A DNA stretch of 64,000 nucleotides. It comes from Linum tenue. Lineage: Eukaryota > Streptophyta > Magnoliopsida > Malpighiales > Linaceae. The notes below the pieces were generated by a model, which was not told where the DNA came from, made no database searches, and saw nothing but the letters and a program-made list of their open reading frames with translations. Within the stretch, counting starts at the first letter, position 1. Each line of letters begins with the position of its first letter. Positions 33,172 to 44,057 of this stretch are shown here, piece by piece. The stretch spans positions 34,120,066 to 34,184,065 of the forward strand of contig CAMGYJ010000006.1 in NCBI GenBank assembly GCA_946122785.1, read 5' to 3'. A program made the translations under genes and the position numbers.

Positions 33172-33899
33172 GAATAGAAGACGAGGAAAAGGAAGGATTA
33201 TGAGCACCAGGTCTTGATCGGGGGAAGATCAGAAGTCACCCCACGGATTCAAAATCGAATTTGTAGTTAATTGGAGTCCTCATCGGAGCTTCGCCGGAGA
33301 TTGGTCGGAGTGTCGCCGGAATCTGGAAAAATATGAAGTTCAACCAAACTTAGAATGGTGGACACGGTTGCGTAGAGGACGTTCCCAGGATCGTCACCGT
33401 GTCGACGAAATCGAATTTCGACGTTGGACGAGGGAGAACGGAGTCTCGGAAGTTTGGACGAAAATCTATCAAGTGAAGGTACCATTCTGGTTAATTCAAA
33501 AATATTGACGACTATTTCGGTAATTTTCCAGAAGGGTCGTGGTCAACTAGGTTGACTGGAAAATTTTAGTTTTGGTACCTGGTACTTTGAAAACTGACAA
33601 ATGTTTGTTTTGGCCGTAACATGTTCGTTTAACGTCCAATCAAGGAGTTGTCTGCGCCTATGGAATCGTGGAAGCGAGGAGATTAGTTTGGCAGAGATTG
33701 TCAAAATGTTTGAGCATATTCAGAGTCATTTTCGACAGATATGAGGTGTGTGTAAAGGGGGTAAAATCTTCGTCGATGTCTTTTAGTATGCGCGATTATG
33801 TGTGTGAGGCATCCCACCGCCTACTTAAGGTGGAGGCACGCGTTGTGCTATGTATGTGAATGTGTGTGGTTGTTTGTAAGATGAACCCCCGGGCGGTTG

Positions 33900-34105
33900 G
33901 GCCACTACTGGACACGGTAGATGGTCGGATCACTGCTGGACGACAAGACGTAACGCAGCAGTTGATCATGTATGTTGGGGTCACTACTGGATGGCGAGGC
34001 GTAACGAAGTAGTTGACCGGGCATGGATTCGACGGCGAGATGTAACGCAGTGCCATTGCCGAGTTTGGGTATGCAACCGGACGGCGAGACGTAACGCAGT
34101 GGTCT
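33900..34105 (+). repeat. Minisatellite in the LTR of element G
   Basis: About four degenerate units, each centred on GGCGAGACGTAACGCAGT or close variants (CGACAAGACGTAACGCAG, GGCGAGGCGTAACGAAGT), 55-65 bases apart. Confidence 0.7.
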
Positions 34106-34638
34106 TAGAGTTTTTGTGTTTGAGTTAATGATAGAAGTCGAGAACTTCTATGAGTTAAAGTTGAAATAAGCACCAAGGATGAAAGCGAGAACGACTTTCA
34201 TCTAAGAAAAGGAAACGTTAATAACGTGTTTTAGTAAAGAGGTTTGCTAAGGCAAAGACCTTCAGAAGTAACGACGAGACTGACCCATTTTCACTCACCA
34301 GGTTGAGGATAGGTTAGTAGAAGTGGATCACGAAAAGAAGTAGTGCGAGGCGAGCAGCAGTACCAGCGTTGACGGGATATCAGAAAGCTCCTGAGGAGTC
34401 AAGTTAGAATAGTTAATTATTTTGTCCGTGGTTATTTGTATAAACTGGAGATTCTGTGTTAAGTTGTTTTAAGTGTTTGAGATTGAGATTTTGCCTAAGT
34501 GTTGGGGCTTTTCGTTTAAAATTCTTAAATAATGTCAGTTTGTTTATTTTAAAATGTGGTTTGGGTTGCTCCGGAGTAGCCAGTTTCCGGTTTGAGTTAT
34601 GGTTTGGTTTTTGAAAAAGGTTGGGTCGTTACAGTGAC

Positions 34639-36083
34639 CCCATCGCCGGTGGCTCTAATCAATTCCTTTTTTCATGAGAGATCTAACATCCAAAATTACC
34701 TCGCAGTCTCATTTACATGTATTAGACAAAATATACAATAGATGCGTAATATTGATACTTGCACATTATAAGTCTAGAAAAGATCGTAAGAACGAGAACA
34801 ACACGTCTATATCAAAGATACCACTCAATCTATGTAGAACATATTAGGGTTCATCAAATCCGGAACAACTAGAAGATTAGTCGGACATGATGAGATTTAG
34901 AAAGATGAAGGTTGAGAACATAACCATGATGATGATGACGATGGAGACGGAGGGTCGAGAATACGGTATATATATTGAATTAATAGACTACGAGTAGCAA
35001 ACTTCCGACGGGGGAATAATCGTTGGGAGAAGACAGTAGAAACCGACCAATCTACCACCACAAATGATTATCAAAACCCCACAGAATAGTTCTTACTTCG
35101 GTAATCTCAATAACACAATATACCACGGTATTCCCAGTTACAAACACGAACATGAGAACCACGATGGATGAAATATGAGATATGATTAACGAAATGAAAA
35201 CATTAACAAGAGTTTGGAATCGAAAGGGATATAGTTTTGACTAATTTCAAACACAAGAAAGAAAGAAAGACCAAAGTCTCAAAGTAGGGGTGGGTGGTGT
35301 GTGTCTTCCCCTTCTTCTCTTGCAAGCTTCTATTTATAGGTTGATCGATGTGTCAGCATTGTAGAGATTGATTGACTGAATTTATTACTCAACGTGGTTG
35401 GTGAACACGATCGCGTTCCAGGCCATGTTGGCTAGTAGGTGGACGAAACTGTCGGTTGCTCTCTTAAAACGTGCAGAAAAGGGCAACGTGCTCAACCAAC
35501 ACGGCCGTGTTCCCAGACCGCGTTAGATCCATTGACCGGCAGCGTCGTAATTCTGATCTCTGCGTCTAAATGAATGTGAAACATGATTCTGACAGTGAAC
35601 ACGGCCTGGAACACGGTCATGTTCATGCCCACGTTCACCCTTTGAGAGCTCCTTGACTTTCGTAGACGTGGCTACGTTTCAGGGTGTGTTGCCCTGAACG
35701 TGGTCTATGAGCATGGCCATGTTGATGCCCATGTTGACCATTTGAAAGCTCCTTCACTTTTATTGATGTGGTCTTCAACGTGGCCACGTTCCAGGGTGTG
35801 TTGCCTTGAATGTGACTGTGAACATGGCCATGTTGATGCCCACGTTGACCCTTTGAAAGCTCCTTGACTTTACATGGTCTTCAACGTGGCCACGTTCCCG
35901 GGTGTGTTGCCCAGAAAGTGGTATGTGAACATGGCTATTTTGCTGAACGTGACAACATTTCCTTATGTTTAGCAGGAGCCAGTTTGACTATGCAGTTTGC
36001 AGTTTGACTTTGCATTGTCAACTACCTCTCTCTCTGAGATTCATCACCATAATACATGGTGGGTTCATATATTGACACCAAAA
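34639..36083 (-). other. Right part of insertion H, with tandem repeat
   Basis: Non-coding. It holds AACACGGCCGTGTT at 35498-35511 and three tandem units of about 105-112 bases at 35590-35935, each with GGCCATGTTGATGCCC and TTTGAAAGCTCCTT blocks and a CACGTTCC...GGGTGTGTTGCCC block. Nothing else recognisable. Confidence 0.6.
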
Positions 36084-36340
36084 GGAGACGCGGCCGGAGT
36101 GGTACGACTCTTTGCCCTCGCCTAGGACGTCGCGGGCTCGAGTTCCATCGACGCCTGATTTCGAACCCTAACTTTCTTTTTGTTCAATTGGCTCATTCTT
36201 TTGTTTTTATTGGATAGAATACCCTGAAACATCACTCAAATACAAATCCAAGGGTAAAATCGGGAAACCAAATGAACTTGGTACAATTTAGGTAATTTTC
36301 GGATGTAAAAGTGTAGGTAAATATATGTATAATTCAGGTG
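36084..36340 (+). mobile_element. Possible tRNA-derived SINE
   Basis: GCGGCCGGAGTGG resembles a tRNA A box and GGGCTCGAGTTCC, about 45 bases on, resembles a B box, as in plant SINE heads. A T-rich body follows. No convincing target duplication or tail could be set, and it lies at the edge of insertion H. Confidence 0.35.
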
Positions 36341-36351
36341 TTATCAGCGTT

Positions 36352-38719
36352 TGTTCCAGGCAGATTCATAACAGACAATCCGATGGTAGCTTTAGAATGT
36401 TTTAATGCAATGAATAATAGGCGAGTGGGGAAGAAAGGGTACATTGCAGCTAAGCTAGATATTGCAAAGGCTTATGACAGGGTTGAATGGGATTTCTTGG
36501 AATGAATCACGCTCAAGATGGGTTTTGATAGAAGATGGGTTGATCTGATCATGCAATGCTTTAAAACAATCTCCTATTCTATCCTGGTAATGGCTATCAA
36601 TACGAGATTATTGTCTCAACCCGAGGTTCAAGGTAGGGAGATCCTATATCTCCATATCTATTTCTAATGTGTGTAGAAGGACTATCAATAATAACAAATA
36701 AAGCTGCAGAGGAGGGGAAGCTGAAAGGTATTCAGATTAGTGGTAATGGTCTTGTCATCTCCCACCTCTTCTTTGCTAATGACAACATTTTTTTCTTCGA
36801 AAATAAGAAGGTACAAGGTGAGGTTATGGAACAGATTCTAAAGAAGTACGGGGAGGAGTCTGGTCAACAAGTTAGTTTGCCCAAATTTGAGCTATCTTTT
36901 TGCAACAATGTGGTGGACAAGGACAAGGAAGCAATGGCAACTCTATAGGGCATGAAGCAGGTGAATTTCATGACAAGTATTTAGGCCTACCTACAACTAT
37001 TGGTCGATCAAAGAATGCGGTCTTTTCACAAATTATTGACAGAGTACGGAAAAAGGTAAAGATGTGGAAAAGCAAAACTCTATCAAATGTAGGAGAGGAA
37101 GTACTGATTAAAGCCATAGCTCAAGTGCAAAGCACTTATGCTATGTCTGTATTCTTAATACCGAAGGGGTGTGGTTAAGGAAATACAAAGAATTATTGTT
37201 GGATTTTGGTGGGGACAGAAAAAGGAGGAGAGAAGGATCCGCTGGATGAGCTGGGAAAGATTGAGTCAACCTAAGGGTGAAGGCAAAATGGGCTTCAGAG
37301 ACCTCCATGGAGTTAATATAGCTCTACTAGGGAGGTAGGTACGGAATATAGTGAAAAATCCCAATTCTTTAGTTGCCCGAGTTATGAAGGAAAAATAGTA
37401 TCCCAATTGTGACATTCTGGAAGCAGAATTATGGAGTAATCCTAGCTACATATAACGGAGTTTAATGGCTGCTCAGTCGTTGATGAAGGAAGGTATAAGG
37501 TGAAGAATTAGAAGGGGAGGTCAAGTACAAATTTGGTGGGATAGATGGGTACCTAGTAGCCCTAATTTCAAGATTGAATCACCATTCTCCTCTCGGGGAC
37601 TACAAGCATGAGTGTCTGATCTGATTGAGCCCTCATATGGGAGTTGGAAAAGCAATCTACTGCAATCAAATTTCCACCCTACTGACAGGGCACAAATTAA
37701 TCAGATTCCCTTGCCGAAAAATCCACATCCTGATGTTCGGGTATGGGGAAGAGATAGACTGGGAAAATACTCAATGAAGTTGGGATACCATGAGTGGAGA
37801 AGGAAGAAGCAGGGTGATAAGGGGAGAAATATGTTCCGGTGGACTGGTTGAGAATGTGGCATGTCCAATTACCACCAAAAGTATGAGTGTTTCTGTGAAG
37901 ATGGGGAAACAATATCCTTCATACTGGAGGAAACCTAACTAAGAGAATCCAGGAGGCCAATGATGATTGTTCTTTCCGTGGCTTGCCGAAAACTCAAGAG
38001 CATATCCTAAGGGACTGTGACTGGTCGGGAAAGGTATGGAGACTTAGTTTTCTTCGAAAGTTATTTATGGAAGGGGTGGGGGCAAAGACTACTGAGGATT
38101 GGTTGTGTAAGATTAGTGACAAAGCAATAGACGAGGAGCTATGTTCAATAGCTATGACCCTATGGTTCATGTGGAAGGAACGCAATAATCACCTATTCAA
38201 TAATAGAAATCTTGAAGAATGGGAGGTTATAGAAAGATCTCAACTTTACCTGGAGTAGTTTGGTAGTAGAAACCTAGGAGCTATTCAGGAGCGAATGCCC
38301 TGACCGATGGTGAGATGGGAGAAACTGGAGAGGGGAACTTTGAAGGTGAATGTGGATACGGCGAAGCTAAAGGATGGATGTACAGGGATGGGAATGGTGA
38401 TTCGAGATGAGGAAGGGAAGTTTGTCCTATCGGTGGTGAGGAGGACGAGGATTGATTTGGACCCAGAAAAGGCTATAGCCTAGGCTTTCTTATGGGCGAT
38501 GAAACTGGCTCGGGTGCATGTGCAAAGGCGGATTTTGATGGAAACGGACTGCCAATCGTTGATCCAAAAGCTCAATCAGGATAGTTTAATTAAAACGGAA
38601 TTGGGGACGGTGGTCGAGGAGATCAGAAAGATAGGGCTGGAGGTGGGTGATGTTCGATGGAGGTTTTGGGGGAGAAATGGCAGTAAAGTTGCCCATGAGA
38701 TGGAGAGGATAGTTTGTTG
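36352..38719 (+). pseudogene. LINE reverse transcriptase core, zf-RVT and RNase H
   Basis: Broken frames give VPGRFITDNPMVALECFN, IAAKLDIAKAYDRVEWDFLE (first catalytic Asp), then ISHLFFANDNIFFFENKK. The catalytic FADD box is FAND here (36770-36783). The thumb and connection follow, with LGLPTTIGRSKNAVFSQI, KTLSNVGEEVLIKAIAQ and SWERLSQPKGEGKMGFRD. A zf-RVT-like part is at 37735-38060 and an RNase H at about 38340-38719 (VNVDTAKL, IRDEEGKFV, METDCQSLIQ). Many stops are present. This is the 3' two-thirds of L1 ORF2. Confidence 0.88.
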
Positions 38720-38803
38720 ATGGGAGGAGACAAAAATGTGGTTTGAGAGGCCTCCTGTTTTCATTATTTCGTCATTGTTTTTTGAGATAAAATTTTCATT
38801 ATT

Positions 38804-39456
38804 TCGTTGTGCTCTGCAAAATGAGATCCATTTTCAATATTTTTTTAGATAAAAAATTTCTTTCCTCTCGTTACCAACTCCATACCATACGGTATCATCT
38901 TTGTTTTTAAATTGTTTTTTAAAATTTTTGCACAAAATGAACGAGTTCATCATGATCTATTGGATCTACAAATTTCTGGGTGAACCAAATACAGGACCAA
39001 AAAATGCCACATAATACCACCCTTGTATGGGGTGGTACCTTGTGGTATACAATTTTAAAAGTCGTAAATGACAGTTAGTATACTCCTACTATCATGTATT
39101 CAATCATCTTACAGTCTTGGTATGTTCATACCACCATGGTAAACTTTTTCATACCATATGATATTCTCTTATTTAATACCAGCCAATACCATATGGTATA
39201 TACTAGTAAAAAATGGCTCAATTTTTTTGTTCCAAAAATATATCAAAGTGCATATCATTTTGAAGAGCACAATTAATCGGATCTAACTACGCAAAAAATT
39301 AAATTTTGACTTAAAACGAGTGAGAAATTATGCGTTAAAGATCAAGGGGAAGAAAATTAAAGGCATTCTAGAAGAGAGAAAGGGTGTTGATGTGGTAGAT
39401 GGTGATAGTGTTATGAATGGTTACTCACCACAAGGTTATGCACAAGAACTGCTCCC
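38804..39456 (-). mobile_element. Truncated Mutator-like MITE (copy 1)
   Basis: Homologous in inverted orientation to 60329-61346. Its intact end is on the right: the complement of 39456 leftward reads GGGAGCAGTTCTTGTGCATA followed by ACC, the same layout as the copy-2 terminus. Internal blocks TACCATATGGTA and GGATCTACAAATTTCTGGGT are shared. The left terminus is missing next to the LINE. Confidence 0.65.
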
Positions 39457-39642
39457 GAATCGATTGTATCGGAAAAGTAAGAGGTAGGCTAATTTATGTT
39501 ATATTGTCCTCGGTTGTATCTTATGCTTGCACGGCAAGGACTCCACATTTCCTGCTTGTGTAAACCTAGGGCAAAGAGAGCCGAACATATATAGTGATCA
39601 TGTAGTGAATTCGGCTAGTGTATCAGTTTGCAATCAATAATA
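39457..39642. other. Unassigned sequence
   Basis: AT-rich, with no gene recognised. CATATATAG and CAATCAATAA blocks could be pieces of an LTR, but there is no partner copy in the window. Confidence 0.25.
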
Positions 39643-39931
39643 GGGCTCGTTTGGCTCTACTATAGCTTTTGTAGAAGCAGTTTCTGGCTAGAGCTTTTAA
39701 GAAAACACTTTTCAAAAAAAGCAGTTGAGTGTTTGGCTGAAAATTTATTAGAAGTGTTTTTTAATATAAGAGGTTATGTAAAATGACTATAAAGGAATTA
39801 TGTTATAAAATATGACTAAAAATTCTAAACAATAAAAAGTAGTCAAGATGAATCTTGTTAGATTTCTTTTATATTAATTAACATGATTTTATAATTTATT
39901 TTATTTTTAAATTGATATAAATGAAAGAAAA

Positions 39932-40438
39932 TGTTTGTGCCACGTAACCTCCCCGTCAGAGCGCTCCACCTCCTGCACACAAAGGCGCCCACCGAACCCT
40001 CTTCGAGGGGTCGTTAGCACTCCGACGCCCAAGTCAGAACCACTTTCTAGAGAGAGAAGTCGAGTATCAGTTTTAGAGAGAAGTCCGAACCTGAGTAAAT
40101 GAGCTCCACCCACTTCACTATTTATACCCGAGGGAGGGTCGACCAATCCCCCCCGAATCCGCCCTACGTCATCACCTCATTAAATGCACTGTACCTTGTT
40201 TCTCCCGGGCGCCCCGACATTCTGACATCAACCTGCCACCCTAAGGCGCATGGCCCCACACCTTGTCCCCTCCGTACGCTTCTGACCGTTATCCCCTTTT
40301 GTCGCCATGCGCCCTCCTCTGGGCTTGGCCCCCTTGCTCAGGCCTCAGCCCTTGGTCCCCTTTTGGGCCTGGCCCCTTCCTCGGCCCAAGATGGCCTCCT
40401 GGCTCTTTACTTGGGCCCTTTCTTCTCTGCCCCCAACA
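39932..40438 (-). repeat. 3' LTR of element K
   Basis: It starts TGTTTGTGCC and ends GCCCCCAACA on the plus strand. A minus-strand TATA box (complement of TATTTATA, 40119-40126) lies in the middle. It differs from the other LTR only at two sites (GCGCCC versus GCACCC near 40310, and CCTTGC versus CCCTGC near 40335). Confidence 0.95.
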
Positions 40439-40452
40439 ATTGCCCCCCAGTT
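40439..40452 (-). other. Polypurine tract of element K
   Basis: The complement reads CTGGGGGGCAAT directly before the 3' LTR in element orientation. Confidence 0.75.
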
Positions 40453-40836
40453 AGGCGCCTACCGCCCGGTGGGGGCCTAACTACCCATGCGCCCCTAGCA
40501 GCGCCCCTGTCATGGTGCGCTCTTCTTGGTTTCCCGCTCCCTTCGTGGGGGGCGCCCCGCCATCGCTCCTCATCCGAGACGCGCCTTCAGGTTTCTTCCT
40601 TCCTATTGACTGGGGCGCCTTCCTCTCCTCCGTCTCATTAAAAATTTTTATTTATTGTAGGCCGACTGTTGCGCTCCCGCCTTAATTACGAGCGGACCGT
40701 TGGGCTCCCGCTTTAATCACTGGTCCGTTCCCCTCCCCCTAGGCTGAAGCGATTTCAAATTTCAAAATTTGAATTCGGTTCAGCCTAGGTGACCTTCCGT
40801 CTCCCCTAGGCCATTCTCTCTCCTCCGATCCCTGCC

Positions 40837-40843
40837 TATAAAT
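40837..40843 (+). promoter_or_regulatory. TATA box of the antisense gene in element K
   Basis: TATAAAT in GCCTATAAATTGCC lies 198 bases upstream of the ATG at 41035. A second TTATAAAT follows at about 40875. C/T-rich sequence downstream fits a plant 5' leader. Inferred. Confidence 0.55.
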
Positions 40844-41034
40844 TGCCCCCCTCAACTCTTTCTTCCTCACTTTTTATAAATCTCCCTCTCTCTACTTCCT
40901 CTCTCTAGATTTCGCTCTGCTCTGCCCCCCAGTGCCTTGCACCTCTCTCGGCCAATTCTCTCGGCCAACCCTCTCGGCCATCCGACCCAGGCGCCTTAGC
41001 ACACTCCCCAACTCTCATTTTTGCTCGCATAGCT

Positions 41035-43817
41035 ATGGCCTCATCCAACCAGCCCGGGTCTCCCAAGACGACGCCCACCGAGGCGGCGCCTCCCAGTACC
41101 GTGCCCCCCACTTCAGCGCCTCAAGGCGCGGCGCCTGCCCCCGCAGGGCCCTCCAACACGGCGCCCAGAGCTGTGGCGCCTTCAGCTGCTCCTACCGCCG
41201 CTCCATGTATTCGTGCGCTCCCTTCCCTCCTTTTATGCTCCTTTTAATCTTCGCGTGTTACGTCTTGCGGCGGTTGCCCACAAATAGATAACTCGCCCCC
41301 TTCGCCTCTTGAGCCTGTTGCGCCTCGTGTGTCATGAGCGCTTCTTGCTTCTTAACCTGATTCCACATGCGCCCTCTTCTTGACCCCCTCCTTTTCTGAC
41401 TACCTAGGCACCGGCGCGCCTCGCGAGTTCGGGATAAATCAGTGGGGCAACATGTGGCCGCCTGGGTATATGCCCACGGACATCGAACAAATGTCCGAGG
41501 AGGACGCCGGGCCGCCTTACACTTCGAAGATCCTCTATTCCCGCTTCACCTCCCTAATCCGAGCGGCACAGATGCCTGCTGACTGGCGCTACGCGCACCC
41601 CTCGCCTGTGGCGCGCGTGGGGGTCTGTGGAGAGGGCTGGGTCGGCGTGTATCAAGAATACTGCCGCTTCGGGCTCCGGTTCCCCATCGACCCGATTCTC
41701 GAGGGCGTCCTCCATTTGTGCCAATGTTCCATCGGGCGCCTTTCCCCAGTGATTATTCTTTATACCGTCCTCTTCCGCCTCAAATGCCGTCAACACAATG
41801 TTCTACCCTCCCTTAAACTATTCCAACACTTTTTTACCATTATTAGAAGTCCCAATTGCTTCAGCCTACAAAGGCGCTCCAATTTGGGGTATCACTTTAT
41901 AAGCAAGGGCCAAAAGATGGGGCGCTCATGGTTCGAATCCTTTTTCTTTGTGCGCCCTCGGGACACACCCTTCTTCGAGAGTGGGGCCGCCGCCCGGACG
42001 CAGTGGGCTTTTGGGGACGAGGCTGAATTTAACAAGCGCCCCGTCCTGAACGAGGCGGAAGAAAATATGGTTCGGCGCCTTTCGTCCACGCCAATAAGCC
42101 TGAAGAAGGACGACGCATACGCCCGCTACTTGGCGGAATTTTATGCCGATGGTATATATAGCTTTTACATGCGCCTTGGTGTCCCTTTTCCTACGCCTTG
42201 ACTGACCAATCTCTTATCCTCTTTTACGCAGGCACTGTTTTCACCAACATATCGGATCTTATCCGATCGAAGCTCCATCTCATCCCTCCGAAGGCGCCCC
42301 GGAAACGCGGCCGGGCAGGGAAAACCATCAAGATGCCCACTGAGGCATCCCCATCCGCACCGAAGAAGCCAGTGCGGGTGAGGATCATCAACAACCGACC
42401 CGCGCCTTCCGAGGGCGCAGGCAACCCTGCTTCAGCCGAGGCGCCACAACCGTCGTATAACTCTCCTCTCCTTGTGGATGAGGAGCCGGACGCCTCGCCT
42501 GCCCACCACAATCAAGGCGCCTCACGCTCAAATCACAGCCAGGGCGGCTCGCCCCGGAGCCAAGGCGCCACTTCCCAAACACCTACGCGCGCCTCCCACT
42601 CCCAGGCGCCTGAAAAGAGGCCCGCCGAACCTCTACTCTCCGAAGCAAAGAAAGCAAAGCTGGACCGCGTTATTGCCTCGGGCGTGCCGGCAAGCCTGGT
42701 CATGCCCAGTGTTGGAGAGCACACGGGGAGGATCCTACCCCCGTACTTGCGACCTCCATCCCGTCCCTTGGAGAAGGTTTCGGTGGGTGTCCCAGTTAGG
42801 GCGGCCAAGGACCCGGGCGCCTCGATGCAGATGATGCTGTCCCATGCTGCGGTGATTGAGCGCCCTGACCACCTTAACTCCAACCGCCCCCTCCGCACCA
42901 TGGCCAACCTCAACGTCCAGGTAAGGCGTTCGTTCCCCTCGCCTTTCCCCTTGCTTTTTTCGATATCTCTTGCAGTGCCTAACCTTAGTATGTCATGCAC
43001 GTGTTAGATGATGATGCTGATCGAATCCACCGCACGTGAGTTCGATCTCTTGGCAAAGGAGGGCTCGGCCTCAGAGAACGCCGCGGAGCGCCTTCAGAAC
43101 GAGCTGACGAGTGCCCGAGAGGCGCAAGAGGCACTTAGCAAAGAGCGGGACGAGGCGCAGAAGGAGGCCCAGGCTTGGGATGCCAAGCTATCCACCGGGC
43201 TCGAGGCGGAGCGTGCGAAGATTAAAACCTCCGTCGAGGAGGCGTGCCAAAAGCGCTTCGATGCGCAAACTGCCGCCACCCGCGCGGAGGCGGCCGAAGT
43301 GGAGAAGGCGCTCCGTGAGGAGAAGGCGGCGATCCAAGCTGATCGTGATAAGTACTACGCGGAGGCGCGTAGCTTTTCCGAGGAGCTGAAGAGGGCCACC
43401 AAGGCTAAGGAGCAGGGTCAGAAGGAGTTGAAGGCGGCCAATGCCGAGGTGGAGCGCCTCAAGAAGGAGCTCTCTGATTTCCCCAAGTCGGCGGCCGGGA
43501 AGAGCCTCCAAGCGGACACCGTGATCGATACGGTGAAGGTCCTTCGCGACAAGTTTAGCAAGGACGTCCCGGAGGTGGAGTTCGACCCTATGGCGATGAT
43601 CATGCACATTCTGAAATTTCTCGACAGTGGCCGCAAGGCCAGTGAGCTGGCGCCTATAGTGGGACTGGACGTCCCCCCTCCGAATGAGGAGGAGGAGGAA
43701 GACGTCGAGAGCGGTGAAGAGGAGGAGGAGGAAGAAGGAGGCGCTGGAGCTGGAGAGAGGCGCTCCCCTAGTCAGCAGGGGACGCCAGAGGGTGCGGTGC
43801 ACAGTGAGGAGGAGTGA
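41035..43817 (+). CDS. Four-exon antisense gene of element K (Transposase_28-type domain, coiled coil)
   Basis: Predicted exons 41035-41206, 41408-42178, 42232-42920 and 43008-43817. All three introns (201, 53 and 87 bases) are GT-AG and join the frames exactly (phases 1, 1, 0), giving 813 residues. The N-terminus is Ala/Pro/Thr-rich. Residues about 60-315 resemble the 'putative gypsy-type transposon' domain (Pfam Transposase_28), with EYCRFGLRFPIDPILEGVLH and SWFESFFFVRP. The middle is basic and Ser/Pro-rich with KR clusters (RKRGRAGK, KKAKLD). The C-terminus is a long Ala/Glu/Lys coiled coil and an acidic tail (EEEEEDVESGEEEEEEE). It lies opposite and convergent to gag-pol. Such antisense ORFs are known from Tat-lineage elements; their role is unknown. 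The 53-base intron is shorter than usual for plants. Confidence 0.8.
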
Positions 43818-44057
43818 TAGGGCACTTGTGCCATTTTTCTTTCCTTGCACTTTTTCTTTCCTTGTATTATTTTTCTTTGGTGTGCCCGAACTGGTATCAA
43901 TTTGCGGTTGCCTTTTAAATGAATGTCTTGTCGAGGCGCCTATCCTATCCTTTTATATGTCTTTTCGCAAGGCGTATGCGAGTCGTATTGCACTGCTGGA
44001 GCTAAGTGGGAACTGCAGGCTAAACACTTATGCCATGCCATCGGGAATCGATCTGGC

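Larger units (their letters stand above)
30147..34633 (+). mobile_element. Element G: chromovirus-like LTR element with truncated 5' LTR and U6 fusion
   Basis: Flanked by GTGAC at 30142-30146 and 34634-34638. It starts TGTAACACCCC and ends GGGTCGTTACA, ends typical of Tekay/Del-like chromoviral LTRs. The 5' LTR is only about 55 bases long before it runs into a U6 snRNA sequence; the 3' LTR (31892-34633) is about 2 kb once the nested MITE is removed. The 1.6-kb interior shows no gag or pol. Because exact target duplications flank the odd left end, the fused structure seems to have been inserted as such. Confidence 0.8.
31892..34633 (+). repeat. 3' LTR of element G
   Basis: It starts TGTAACACCCCAAATTCGGG, identical in type to the 5' start at 30147. 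The part around 33280-33700 resembles 62000-62380 in the LTR at the window end (GGAGCTTCGCCGGA, GACGTCCAA and related blocks), so both belong to one LTR superfamily. A minisatellite with GGCGAGACGTAACGCAGT cores lies at 33900-34105. A hAT-like MITE sits at 32423-33171. A microsatellite (AAT)n is at 31996-32032. Confidence 0.8.
29673..36346 (-). mobile_element. Insertion H: solo-LTR-like, minus orientation, in the LINE
   Basis: It starts TGATCGCCCG, ends GTGTTATCA, and is flanked by GCATT (29668-29672) and GCGTT (36347-36351), a 5-bp duplication with one change. Without nested element G it is about 2.2 kb and shows no coding sequence. On the minus strand it opens TGATAACACC, like family-C LTRs (TGATAACACT). 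It includes the palindrome AACACGGCCGTGTT (35498-35511) and a tandem repeat at 35590-35935, so it is best read as a solo Athila-like LTR. Confidence 0.7.
23790..38803 (+). mobile_element. Plant L1-type LINE, interrupted by two LTR-element insertions
   Basis: LINE pieces occur in order on one strand: ORF1 (about 23900-24760), start of ORF2 endonuclease (25081-25114), RT N-terminus (29450-29672) and RT core to RNase H (36352-38719). The RT reading is broken by insertion H exactly inside NQSAFVPGR, and GCATT/GCGTT flanks H as a decayed 5-bp duplication, which supports one original LINE. Most of the endonuclease between 25114 and 29450 has been lost. No poly-A tail could be identified; the right limit is set by the Mutator-like repeat at 38804. 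Confidence 0.8.

Noticed and set aside
39457..39642. Copia LTR
   Set aside because: TATA-like and CAATCAATAA words are suggestive, but there is no second copy, no primer site and no defined ends.
40099..40641. 180-residue frame over the K LTR
   Set aside because: It crosses the LTR end and polypurine tract; the second LTR copy gives the same frame by repetition only.
43188..43850. Minus-strand 220-residue Leu-rich frame
   Set aside because: It is the mirror image of the Glu/Lys-rich coiled coil in exon 4 of the antisense gene.
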